Below are positions 55,349 to 64,000 of a stretch of 64,000 bases of DNA, one piece after another. This DNA comes from Procambarus clarkii. Lineage: Eukaryota > Arthropoda > Malacostraca > Decapoda > Cambaridae. Positions within the stretch are counted from its first letter, which is position 1. Each line of letters starts with the position of its first letter. Location: positions 40,992,972 through 41,056,971 of the forward strand of contig NC_091160.1 of NCBI RefSeq assembly GCF_040958095.1. Direction: 5' to 3'. The notes under the pieces are model-generated. The model was not told the DNA's origin. It ran no database searches and was given only the letters and a program-made list of their open reading frames with translations. The translations under genes were made by a program, and so were the position numbers.

Positions 55349-55582
55349 CCGGGGAGCCGGTCGGCCGAGCGGACAGCACGCTGGACTTGTGATCCTGTGG
55401 TCCTGGGTTCGATCCCAGGCGCCGGTGAGAAACAATGGGCAGAGTTTCTTTCACCCTATGCCCCTGTTACCAAGCAGTAAAATAGGTACCTGGGTGTTAG
55501 TCAGCTGTCACGGGCTGCTTCCTGGGGGGTGGAGGCCTGGTCGAGGACCGGGCCGCGGGGACACTAAAGCCCCGAAATCACT
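55349..55582 (+). repeat. tRNA-derived SINE (Thr-TGT-like head), plus strand
   Basis: Best copy of this family. The head gccggtcggccgagcggaca, anticodon loop CTTGTGA (TGT, Thr) and B-box cctgggttcgatcccagg are followed by the body caccctatgcccctgttacc, aaaataggtacctgggtgtt and agtcagctgtcacgggctgc. The GC-rich end cgaggaccgggccgcgggga follows. A different SINE begins immediately after it. Confidence 0.9.
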
Positions 55583-55695
55583 TGATTTTGAAGGATTTGG
55601 GATGGGACGGGGGGAAAGGAATAGTACCCAACCACTTGTGTGGACGGTCGGGGGATTGAACGCCGACCTGCATGAAGCGAGACCGTCCCGAGAAC
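55583..55695 (-). repeat. tRNA-derived SINE fragment, reversed
   Basis: Reverse of the 25510-25725 family: gggatgggacggggggaaag, gtacccaaccacttgtgtgg, gaacgccgacctgcatgaag. It abuts the preceding SINE, giving a compound insertion. Confidence 0.8.
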
Positions 55696-56152
55696 TATAA
55701 TCCGAGTGTTATCTTTGGTGTAAATAACCAAAGGAAAGTAAGAACATAAGAACATAAGAAGGTGGGAGTACATAAGAAAGAAAGACACTGGCGTAAGACA
55801 CTGGCATAAGAAAGTACTGGCGGATGTTATCCTACAGTCCGCGGCCCCAGCGTCTGGTCGGTGAGTGATAGCAGGAAAATTACACCTGAACTCTACTGCC
55901 ATTTTAGTCGGCATAGTCGCCAACAGGAAGCCTGTTAGGCTTCTCGACGGCCAAATACAGTAGTGCCACTTACCCTAACTCTAGGGAACCACCGGTTTAA
56001 CTGCTAGGTGAACAGGGGAATCAGGGGGAACGAAACCTAAACACTTTAACTACCTCGGAAACGGAATTCTGGACATTTTGGTATATGCAGACTGCTCTCC
56101 TAACAAGATTCACGAAACGGTTACGCAAGCACTTACGAACGTGTACAACTGT
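55696..56152. other. Spacer with probable old SINE remnant
   Basis: About 55960-56080 has worn phrases of the SINE body (actgctaggtgaacagggga). Nothing else recognised. Confidence 0.4.
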
Positions 56153-56266
56153 AGATATGATAGAGCCCAGTAGGCTCAGGAACCTGTACACCACTTGATT
56201 GACGGTTGAGAGGCGGGACCAAAGAGCCAGAGCTCAACCCCCGCAAGCACAACTAGATGAGTACAT
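56153..56266 (+). repeat. Dispersed repeat (agagcccagtaggctcagga)
   Basis: Full copy: tagagcccagtaggctcagg, acttgattgacggttgagag, gcgggaccaaagagccagag and cgcaagcacaactagatgag. Confidence 0.82.
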
Positions 56267-56460
56267 CTTACCTCAATCTTTGACTGACGGGTGTGTGATA
56301 ACAAGTTGGCAGCCCTGTCACCAGTAGCCTAGTGCACTAGGCCCAACAATATGATCACAATCTCTTGCTCACAATTAATGCAAGGATGTGTCGTCAGTCA
56401 ATTTACAGTGGAAACTGTCCTTACGTCCTGAGGCTTGGCTAGTCCAGGCTATGGCCGCCT

Positions 56461-57242
56461 GTGTTGATGAGGACGGGTTGGGGTGAGGACGGGCTGGGGT
56501 GAGGACGGGCTGGGGTAAGGAGGGGCTGGGCCTCTCCCCAGCCCCAGTCTCTCCCCAGCCCTAGCCTCTCCCCAGCCCTAGCCTCTCCCCAGCCTTAGCC
56601 TCTCCCCAGCCCTAGCCTCTCCCCAGCCCTAGCCTCTCCCCAGCCCTAGTCTCTCCCCAGCCCTAGCCTCTCCCCAGCCCTAGCCTCTCCCCAGCCCCAG
56701 CCTCTCCCCAGGCCTAGCCTCTCCCCAGCCCTAGCCTCTCCCCAGGCCTAGCCTCTCCCCAGGCCTAGCCTCTCTCCAGCCCTAGCCTCTCCCCAGGCCT
56801 AGCCTCTCCCCAGGCCTAGCCTCTCCCCAGGCCTAGCCTCACCCCAGCCCTAGCCTCTCCCCAGCCCTAGCCTCTCCCCAGGCCTAGCCTCTCCCCAGGC
56901 CTAGCTTCTCCCCAGCCCTAGCCTCTCCCCAGGCCTAGCCTCTCCCCAGGCCAAGCCTCTCCCCAGCCCTAGCCTCACCCCAGCCCTAGCCTCTCCTCAG
57001 CCCTAGCCTCTCCCCAGGCCTAGCCTCTCCCCAGGCCTAGCCTCTCCCCAGCCCTAGCCTCACCCCAACCCTAGCCTCTCCTCAGCCCTAGCCTCTCCCC
57101 AGGCCTAGCCTCTCCCCAGGCCTAGCCTCTCCCCAGGCCTAGCCTCACCCCAGCCCTAGCCTCTCCTCAGCCCTAGCCTCTCCCCAGGCCTAGCCTCTCC
57201 CCAGGCCTAGCCTCTCCCCAAGCCTAGCCTCTCCCCAGCCCA
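56461..57242. repeat. 17 bp minisatellite with a short G-rich opposing array
   Basis: From 56530 about 42 copies of cctctccccagccctag (variants ccaggcctag, cctcacccc). Just before it (56461-56529) lie four copies of a 16-17 bp G-rich unit, gaggacgggctggggt. Its reverse complement resembles the main unit (ctcaccccagcccg). The strand bias of G and C flips at 56530. Confidence 0.93.
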
Positions 57243-57249
57243 GCGCCCT

Positions 57250-57562
57250 CTACCTCTCCGTGTACTGTAGCCTCATATAGAGAACATCGATAGTGACAGT
57301 TTCCAAATTAATTTTGTTTATCTTTCCTATAGCCTAAGAGTGATAAGAATACTATGAGTTGTCTTCATAAATTAATAAACTGTAACTTTTACTTACGATT
57401 GGACATTAGTGATAACATTATCGTTTCTCAAAATACTTATTGTTATTCGGTTGAGAATCGTTTCAAGGATTGCTGTATATTTTGATATTTAGAAGACCTG
57501 TAACTTTATTGGGTTAAAATAATCACCTTTTTCTGTAAGGTGATTCTGAGTTGGTTGCCGTT
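57250..57562. other. AT-rich spacer
   Basis: Nothing recognised. Confidence 0.5.
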
Positions 57563-57564
57563 GT

Positions 57565-58345
<781 letters not shown>

Positions 58346-58347
58346 TC

Positions 58348-58404
58348 AGATTCAGCTACTCAGAACGAAGTGTCCATGTAGCACGGGCTATGGTGAGCCC
58401 GTAA
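58348..58404 (+). mobile_element. Family A copy, single unit, diverged
   Basis: Leader cagattcagctactcagaac then agtgtccatgtagcacgggc and tatggtgagcccgtaatg. The leader hairpin is mutated while the ACGGGCT/AGCCCGT hairpin is intact. No clear target site duplication. Confidence 0.65.
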
Positions 58405-58727
58405 TGAGGTTGATGAGAGCGCTAGGTTTAAAGCTGTGACAAGGTGTAGTGCACAACCGTTATGCCTTGCTGCCGCATGCCCACCTCTGTATCGAGTGTT
58501 CGCCGAGTTTGGCTGGAAATGTCGTCGTTGTGGGGACATTTATTGGCGTAAATGTCATCCGGTGTAGGACGGAACACGTGGGAGAGTACCCCTCCCACAG
58601 TCCCCTCCCATCCTGTGGACGGGTGTTCTGTATACACCCACCCGTCCACCATCCGTGGACGGGTGGGTGTAATTACCTAAGTGTAGTTACAGGATGAGAG
58701 CTACGCTCGTGGTGTCCCGTCTTCCCA

Positions 58728-58871
58728 TGTTGTTGCTGTTATAGATTCAGCTACTCGGAACAAGTTCCAAGTAGCACGGGCTATGGTGAGCCCGTAACTT
58801 ACCTGGCACAGGAACGGGGCAAGCAGCACAGGCTATGGTGAGCCAGTAGTGGACTTACCTAGCACAGGAGC
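58728..58871 (+). mobile_element. Family A copy, two units, 12-bp TSD
   Basis: Begins tgttgttgctgttatagatt, has the leader hairpin and two hairpin units (the second altered to cacaggctatggtgagccag). It ends tagcacaggagc. Flanked by the perfect 12-bp repeat CCCGTCTTCCCA (58716-58727 and 58872-58883). It splits a dispersed repeat that is uninterrupted at this point in the 51959-52075 and 63160-63222 copies, which serve as empty-site references. Confidence 0.88.
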
Positions 58872-58883
58872 CCCGTCTTCCCA

Positions 58884-59726
58884 GCACTCTTTGTCATATA
58901 ACTGTGTACACTTTCCCGCGTCGTACCTGTGAATGTGTACATTCACCCCCACACATCCTGTAGCTTGTGCTATATGAGTGTCCTGTGTACACCGCCCAGC
59001 CCTCACCAGTGGGCGAGTGAACATCCTGTGAACAGTTATACATATCGGGTTAGTTTTGCCTCCTACATGTACTTGCATATCCTTCTTAGCATAAAATGTT
59101 TAATTAAATGTTTATTCACAGGAATAAAATAAAGTGTATGAGCTGAAAATCCTATGAACTCTCGAGTGTATTATTGATCATGAAAACAGTTTTTGAAAAT
59201 AATCCTAAATTTAGGTTTGAGTTATATCTCCGGTGAATTGAAAAAAAAGATTAATTTAACACAAAATATACAAGATAAAATTGTGGTGTTGGATGTGAAT
59301 TCAGTGAATACAGTAGAAGTATAGTACATGAAGTGTTGAAAATCTCCATAGAAAAGTTTCATATATTAGGTGTTGATTGTGGTCGAGGAATGTGTAGTGA
59401 GCGTTGAGACGGTGCAATATGGTGCTTGGATAGTGCACCTCACCATCATCACTACTTGCCTCCTCCCAACCTCTCCAGGCTCCACAACCTCCACTAACAC
59501 AAGGTAAGCCAACGTTATTGTATGTCACAATGCTGTTCTTGCGAGCCGGTGTTCGATCCCCAGTGGCCTTATGTCCCAGCTCTTAGTCTTATCATGTAAT
59601 TAATAAGTAAATTAGGTTATATTGGCACCTTCTCCAGATTACACAAAGCTTATTACCTTACGTTTGAATGCGTCTGATCTGTTTGTTGAACTGTGTGATG
59701 TGGTTTATTCAATACAGTGCATGCAT
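58884..59726. other. Spacer, no gene recognised
   Basis: Rest of the split dispersed repeat (to about 58905), then AT-rich unique sequence. Confidence 0.5.
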
Positions 59727-59736
59727 AGCCGACAAA

Positions 59737-59831
59737 AAAAAAACAAATATAAAGTACCTACGGGCTCGCCATAGCCCGTGCTACTTGGAACTGTTTGTTC
59801 CAAGTAGCGAATCTTTAACAACAACAACAAC
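59737..59831 (-). mobile_element. Family A copy, one unit, 10-bp TSD with one mismatch
   Basis: On the minus strand: GTT repeats, leader hairpin with a longer loop, ACGGGCT/AGCCCGT hairpin (loop atggcg), then a short T-rich end. Flanks are AGCCGACAAA (59727-59736) and AGCTGACAAA (59832-59841). Confidence 0.75.
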
Positions 59832-59841
59832 AGCTGACAAA

Positions 59842-60117
59842 CAAGTCTAATTATAATAAGCGAACTGCTGAAGGCTTATTGAGCCACGTAAACAGCTCTA
59901 TATCAATACTGATGCTACTGGTAACTTGTGCCACACATCTCTAAGCCCTATTGCCTCTTCATATTATAAATCTCGCTATAAAAGTCTGAATTGAATTGTT
60001 TAGTTCTATTTGCTATAAAGATTGAAGCCTAGTTACATCCCCGTATCCATTCTTCATCCATCCATTGGCTTACGCAAGGCTGAGTATTTTTTTTGTTAGA
60101 ATGTTGAAAAATATATA
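59842..60117. other. AT-rich unique spacer
   Basis: Nothing recognised between the family A copy and the family C copy. Confidence 0.5.
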
Positions 60118-60126
60118 TTTTGGTAT

Positions 60127-60222
60127 GCAGACGACGAGTGATAATAATGTGGCAATAACACACACCTCACAAGATTGAGAAACTACGTCGTTTGGGTCCG
60201 TCCTGAACCATTCTCAAGTCGA
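60127..60222 (-). mobile_element. Family C copy, truncated at the loop
   Basis: On the minus strand it starts atcgacttgagaatggttca, at the loop of the full element, and keeps the full tail (ttattgccacattattatca, ctcgtcgtctgc). Possible 9-bp target site duplication with one mismatch: TTTTGGTAT (60118-60126) and TTTTGCTAT (60223-60231). Confidence 0.65.
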
Positions 60223-60231
60223 TTTTGCTAT

Positions 60232-60800
60232 ATTCTGTGCTATATGTAGCATTCCACACAAGGCTACTATGCAACATGCCATCTGTGCTATATATATGCC
60301 TTAAACATCGTCGTTTTTCTACTGTCTACATAACTTTGGCCTACTTTAAATTAGTTCAATATTACCTATACTTAAATTGTGACGTCTCGCCGGTCTAATA
60401 GTACGCTACACTTTTTCCATAATTATCTTTCAAATTGTAAGCTAAATGTTACTTTACGCAAAAAAATGTAAAATTAATTTAGGCTGCTGTGCACCTGTTT
60501 AATCCAACCATTATTGCAATAATTTGTATAAGTTGTTACGAATAGTTTCTAATTCTAAAGTGTAAAAATGACGTTAATGATGATAATCCTTTGTTAACTA
60601 TGATGTTACTCAAACATTTTGTCCTCCACGTATAATGAAAAGTTAGTCATTTGTTATTTCATTTATAATGCAATTCATACCCATCCCGTGGGCGGTGGTG
60701 AACAGGGTTACAGAGGCACATAATGGGTTCAGGAACTGAACCCCATAGTTCGTTTAGATAAGTGACAATCAAGTGTTTCACTATTGTTAATCTTACATAC
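60232..60800. other. AT-rich unique spacer
   Basis: Nothing recognised, apart from a weak tRNA-like patch near 60685-60760. Confidence 0.45.
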
Positions 60801-60802
60801 AT

Positions 60803-60983
60803 AAGAATTGAAACAGGAATTTTCTTAAGTACTTTTGTATATTAATATATCTTCAGAAGGACTGAAGATGTATTCATTGTATTTAAAAACTGTATTATTC
60901 ATGAAGATGTATTAATACATCTTCATTCCTTCTGAAGATGTATTAATATACGAAAGTACTTAAGGAAATTCCTGTTTCAATTT
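60803..60983. repeat. Inverted repeat, about 70 bp arms
   Basis: Left arm 60803-60874 (gaattgaaacaggaattttc, ttaagtacttttgtatatta) and right arm 60914-60983 (its complement with a few changes), with a loop of about 39 bp. A third copy of the inner phrase catgaagatgtattaataca lies in the loop. Confidence 0.85.
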
Positions 60984-61042
60984 TCCTCCGTGGTCTGACA
61001 CTGTCACATTTTTCATCACGTGTTTATTTTCGTGATTTACAC

Positions 61043-61047
<5 letters not shown>

Positions 61048-61119
<72 letters not shown>
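61048..61119. repeat. (CA)n microsatellite
   Basis: About 35 CA repeats directly followed by a dispersed repeat copy. Another short CA run follows that copy at 61243-61260. Confidence 0.96.
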
Positions 61120-61122
<3 letters not shown>

Positions 61123-61241
61123 CCCAGTAGGCTCAGGAATAGAGCCCAGTAGGCTCGGGAATCTGTACACCTGTTGATTGACAGTTGAGAGGCGGGACCA
61201 AAGAGCCAGAGCTCAACCCCCGCAAGCACAATTAGGTGAGT
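61120..61241 (+). repeat. Dispersed repeat (agagcccagtaggctcagga)
   Basis: Starts with its first 20 bp duplicated (gagcccagtaggctcaggaa tagagcccagtaggctcggg). It then follows the 56153-56266 copy to aattaggtgagtac. Confidence 0.82.
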
Positions 61242-61375
61242 ACACACACACACACACACATATATATTCATATCAATAATCTTTTTATATCCCAAATAAT
61301 TTAACAAGAGGCTCACAACAGTTTCTACAAGGCAGTTTAAATCTATGGTGAGTCACACAGTTTCTGCCAAATATC

Positions 61376-62080
61376 CACCCAACTGGGCGGCAGCTTTACA
61401 GTCATGTGCTCCACACCCACCCAACTGGGCGGCAGCTTTACAGTCATGTGCTCCACACCCACCCTACTGGGCGACAGCTTTACAGTCATGTGCTCCACAC
61501 CCACCCTACTGGGCGACAGCTTTACAGTCATGTGCTCCACACCCACCCTACTGGGCGACAGCTTTACAGTCATGTGCTCCTCACCCACCCTACTGGGCGA
61601 CAGCTTTACAGTCATGTGCTCCACACCCACCCAACTGGGCGGCAGCTTTACAGTCATGTGCTCCACACCCACCCAACTGGGCGGCAGCTTTACAGTCATG
61701 TGCTCCACACCCACCCTACTGGGCGACAGCTTTACAGTCATGTGCTCCACACCCACCCTACTGGGCGACAGCTTTACAGTCATGTGCTCCACACCCACCC
61801 TACTGGGCGACAGCTTTACAGTCATGTGCTCCACACCCACCCTACTGGGCGACAGCTTTACAGTCATGTGCTCCACACCCACCCAACTGGGCGGCAGCTT
61901 TACAGTCATGTGCTCCACACCCACCCAACTGGGCGGCAGCTTTACAGTCATGTGCTCCACACCCACCCAACTGGGCGGCAGCTTTACAGTCATGTGCTCC
62001 ACACCCACCCAACTGGGCGGCAGCTTTACAGTCATGTGCTCCACACCCACCCAACTGGGCGGCAGCTTTACAGTCATATG
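61376..62080. repeat. 42 bp minisatellite with two alternating unit types
   Basis: 17 copies of a 42 bp unit (ccacacccacccaactgggc, ggcagctttacagtcatgtg, ct). Two linked sites define type A (ccaact...gcggc) and type B (cctact...gcgac), arranged A2 B4 A2 B4 A5. The A2B4 block has thus been duplicated. Since 42 is a multiple of three, all three plus frames and at least one minus frame (VGVEHMTVKLPPSW period) are open over the array, so openness is not evidence of coding. Confidence 0.96.
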
Positions 62081-62258
62081 CAGCATTACCTTCCGTAAGC
62101 AAATGTTGGATATTTGGCTAAGATTCCTGGCAGTACATCATTGAATGAAAAAGTTGGTCATATTGGAAAACGCGCAGCGCTTTCCTGTCAGGGTGTCGTT
62201 GAACGAGGAATAATAAATCCTAACCTAAGGATTGTGGATATTAATTGTGGATTGTGGA

Positions 62259-62367
62259 ATCGACTTGAGAATGGTCCAGGACGGACCAAAACGTCGTCGT
62301 CCCTTCACCTTCTAGTGTGTGGTCTGGTCAACATACTTCAGCCTCGTTATTGTGACTCATCGCCTGC
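62259..62367 (+). mobile_element. Family C copy, truncated at the loop, with full tail
   Basis: Begins atcgacttgagaatggtcca, ends ttattgtgactcatcgcctg c, the same tail end as 46601. Short direct repeat ATTGTGGA at 62251-62258 and 62368-62375. Flanking sequence is itself repetitive, so the TSD is tentative. Confidence 0.78.
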
Positions 62368-62375
62368 ATTGTGGA

Positions 62376-62576
62376 TATTGGATAAGATAATTATACAGGC
62401 AAAGATACATACATTTAAAATGAGTTACAAACATAATATCGAATTACTAGATGGATATAATTGGATACAATATTAAATTGATTTTTTTATATCTTAAGCC
62501 TACGAGGCACGACAGAAATTGAGGAGATATTGGTGACTAATCTACATTATGGTAATTAGGCATCCTGGAGTCATCC
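62376..62576. other. AT-rich spacer
   Basis: Nothing recognised. Confidence 0.5.
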
Positions 62577-62650
62577 CTCTAAATAGTACACAGCCTATTC
62601 AGTATTCTAAATAGTACACAGCCTATTCAGTATTCTAAATAGTACACACA
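62577..62650. repeat. 28 bp tandem repeat, about 2.5 copies
   Basis: The unit ctaaatagtacacagcctat tcagtatt is repeated directly, and the third copy is partial. Confidence 0.9.
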
Positions 62651-62890
62651 GCCCCATAGGCCTATATCAGACATATCTACACTCTTTACAGTTAATGTAA
62701 TCTAAGTACACAGTACACTTTGTTACCGAGACAATTTAGGAAAACTTTTAAGTACTCCATTTGAATACTATTCGCTGCTACCAAAACTACGTGATACCGA
62801 GTTTCTCTGTTTCTCAGTCTATTTTCTCCTCGTTTTCTCGGTTTACCATCAAACTAATCACTACCGACTTGTGTAAACCACTTAAACTGA

Positions 62891-63040
62891 TACGAAGGTG
62901 GAATCCCTAAATCTTCACTAACACGGGAGCGGCAGGAGCCATTTGTCACCGTGTTCAGTGATGACTATCTGAGTGCCAGGCTGCGGCCCCGTCGCCAGGT
63001 GCCGCCTCAGGCACGCCACAACTTTTCTCACGCCAGACAG
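62891..63040 (+). CDS. Possible internal or first exon, unknown product
   Basis: A 50-codon frame without ATG, opened by a stop just before 62891. It ends at a donor-like GACAG/GTTTGG at 63040/63041 in phase 0. It reads VFSDDYLSARLRPRRQVP and QARHNFSHARQ, is CpG-rich and not repeated elsewhere in the window. No acceptor could be chosen with confidence, and no family recognised. It could equally be chance in GC-richer DNA. Confidence 0.18.
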
Positions 63041-63159
63041 GTTTGGTGGAGGAGTTGCAGGTGTGTGTGTGTGGGGGTGTGGGGATGGGAGCAGGGGTGA
63101 TGTATGTGTGTGTGTGGGGGGGGGGGTATGAGGGGGAGGTCTCTATGTGATCACATAAA

Positions 63160-63222
63160 TGTAGTTACAGGATGAGAGCTACACTACTGGTGTCCCGTCT
63201 TCCCAGTACTCTTTGTCATATG
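63160..63222 (+). repeat. Dispersed repeat (gtagttacaggatgagagct)
   Basis: Copy of the element at 51959-52075: gtagttacaggatgagagct, tggtgtcccgtcttcccagt, actctttgtcatat. It is an uninterrupted counterpart of the site split by the family A insertion at 58728. Confidence 0.8.
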
Positions 63223-63225
63223 TCG

Positions 63226-63529
63226 CTTTGTAGAGTGTGGTGAGGGGGGGGGGAGTCGAAGGTGTTATGAAACAAGCTATAATGAATGAGTTACCGTTTA
63301 GTACAATGAATTTCAGAAATGTATTTAATATTTATCTGTAGCCTCATAATTTCCGAGGTAAAGTGGATGTTTGTGAAGTTGAATGTAGTTAACACTTAGC
63401 CTCTCCCCCCCCTCACTGGGGGGGGGGGGAGTTCCAAAATAATTTATTGTGTCGGGGGACAGGCAGCCAGTTTATATATACAGTAAATGTGAGGTTTACA
63501 TCCACGTCCCCACCGCTACTCCCCAGGAT
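63226..63529. other. Spacer with G runs, nothing recognised
   Basis: Contains poly-G/poly-C patches at about 63244 and 63403-63430. The latter, ccccccc...ggggggg, could form a hairpin. No gene. Confidence 0.5.
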
Positions 63530-63697
63530 GTAACCCCATAACACGCTGACTAACTCCTGGGTACCTATCTACTACTAGGTGAACAGGTGCATTAGGTGAT
63601 AAGAAACGAGCCCAACCATTTCTGTCCAGCCCAGGATTCGAACCTGGAATTCTCGATTATGTAGTAGAGAAGGAACCAGATTACTCACAGGACCCCC
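63530..63697 (-). repeat. tRNA-derived SINE, reversed
   Basis: Minus strand: head ggtcctgtgagtaatctggt, B-box ccaggttcgaatcctgggct, body aaatggttgggctcgtttct, cctaatgcacctgttcacct and taggtacccaggagttagtc. It shares its body with the 22070-22245 copy and, less closely, with the 55349-55582 family, but has a different tRNA-like head. Confidence 0.8.
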
Positions 63698-64000
63698 TTC
63701 TTTTTTAAGCACCCTTTTCTTGCATGATGTGGCAAATCAAGAGAAGAGGTTGTGTATATAGAGAAGCGGCCACACGTGTCGGTGTATATATCTCTAGAAA
63801 ATAGATGTTGACATGGTGTAGAGTTAAGTGGCACTGGTGTACACCAGCCTACACCCGCGCGTCCAAACATGCCGGTGTAGCCTAACCTCGCTAACATGTT
63901 GAAAAACTGGTAATATTATCATGATTTTGTTTGTACCTTGAGGAGATGATGTAAGGGAAGATCAACATAAAATATCACCTTTGATACCGCAATAAAATGA

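Noticed and set aside
55349-55421. Functional tRNA gene
   Set aside because: The tRNA-like segment is fused to a SINE body repeated elsewhere. Variable-arm and acceptor pairing are poor. Similar reasoning applies near 16787, 24064, 4250 and 63640.

Overview
This is eukaryotic nuclear DNA, most likely from a decapod crustacean (crayfish, lobster or crab). That inference rests on one intron-containing gene with animal-type splice sites, dispersed tRNA-derived SINEs of a type I associate with decapods, DIRS, Tigger and hAT elements, and very high minisatellite content. Roughly a third of the window is tandem arrays with units of 14 to 56 bp. A run of exactly 500 Ns (14831-15330) marks an assembly gap.

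Layout. 1-16.05 kb is almost wholly minisatellite: a 31-32 bp array (1-3607), a SINE, a 10.3 kb C-rich 21-22 bp array (4557-14830), the gap, and a 40 bp array (15331-16052). 17.1-20.45 kb is a 29 bp array split by an insertion block that holds a non-LTR reverse transcriptase relic and a dimeric multi-hairpin element. 23.3-37.1 kb holds the only confidently recognised protein-coding gene, an RNF145-type (TRC8 family) multi-pass ER membrane E3 ubiquitin ligase on the + strand. Five exons can be placed, from an ATG at 23505 to a stop at 37097. Its introns carry SINEs, a hAT MITE with an 8-bp target site duplication (TSD), and a decayed 4.5 kb DIRS-like retroelement with inverted terminal repeats. 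39.38-40.90 kb is a Tigger/pogo element with TA TSD. The rest is AT-rich unique sequence, inverted repeats, SINEs, microsatellites and seven more minisatellites. A few weak candidate first exons lie at 16.2, 48.7, 55.0 and 62.9 kb.

Most interesting in Part 2 are three families of small, hairpin-rich mobile units without poly-A tails, each with copies bounded by short direct repeats. Family A is a leader plus 1, 2 or 14 units of 56 bp. Family B is a 163 bp five-hairpin unit found as a dimer. Family C is a palindromic element whose loop and second arm resemble a degenerate hammerhead ribozyme, and five of its copies begin at or beside the loop. A and B share a hairpin module. I could not search databases, so whether these are already catalogued is unknown.
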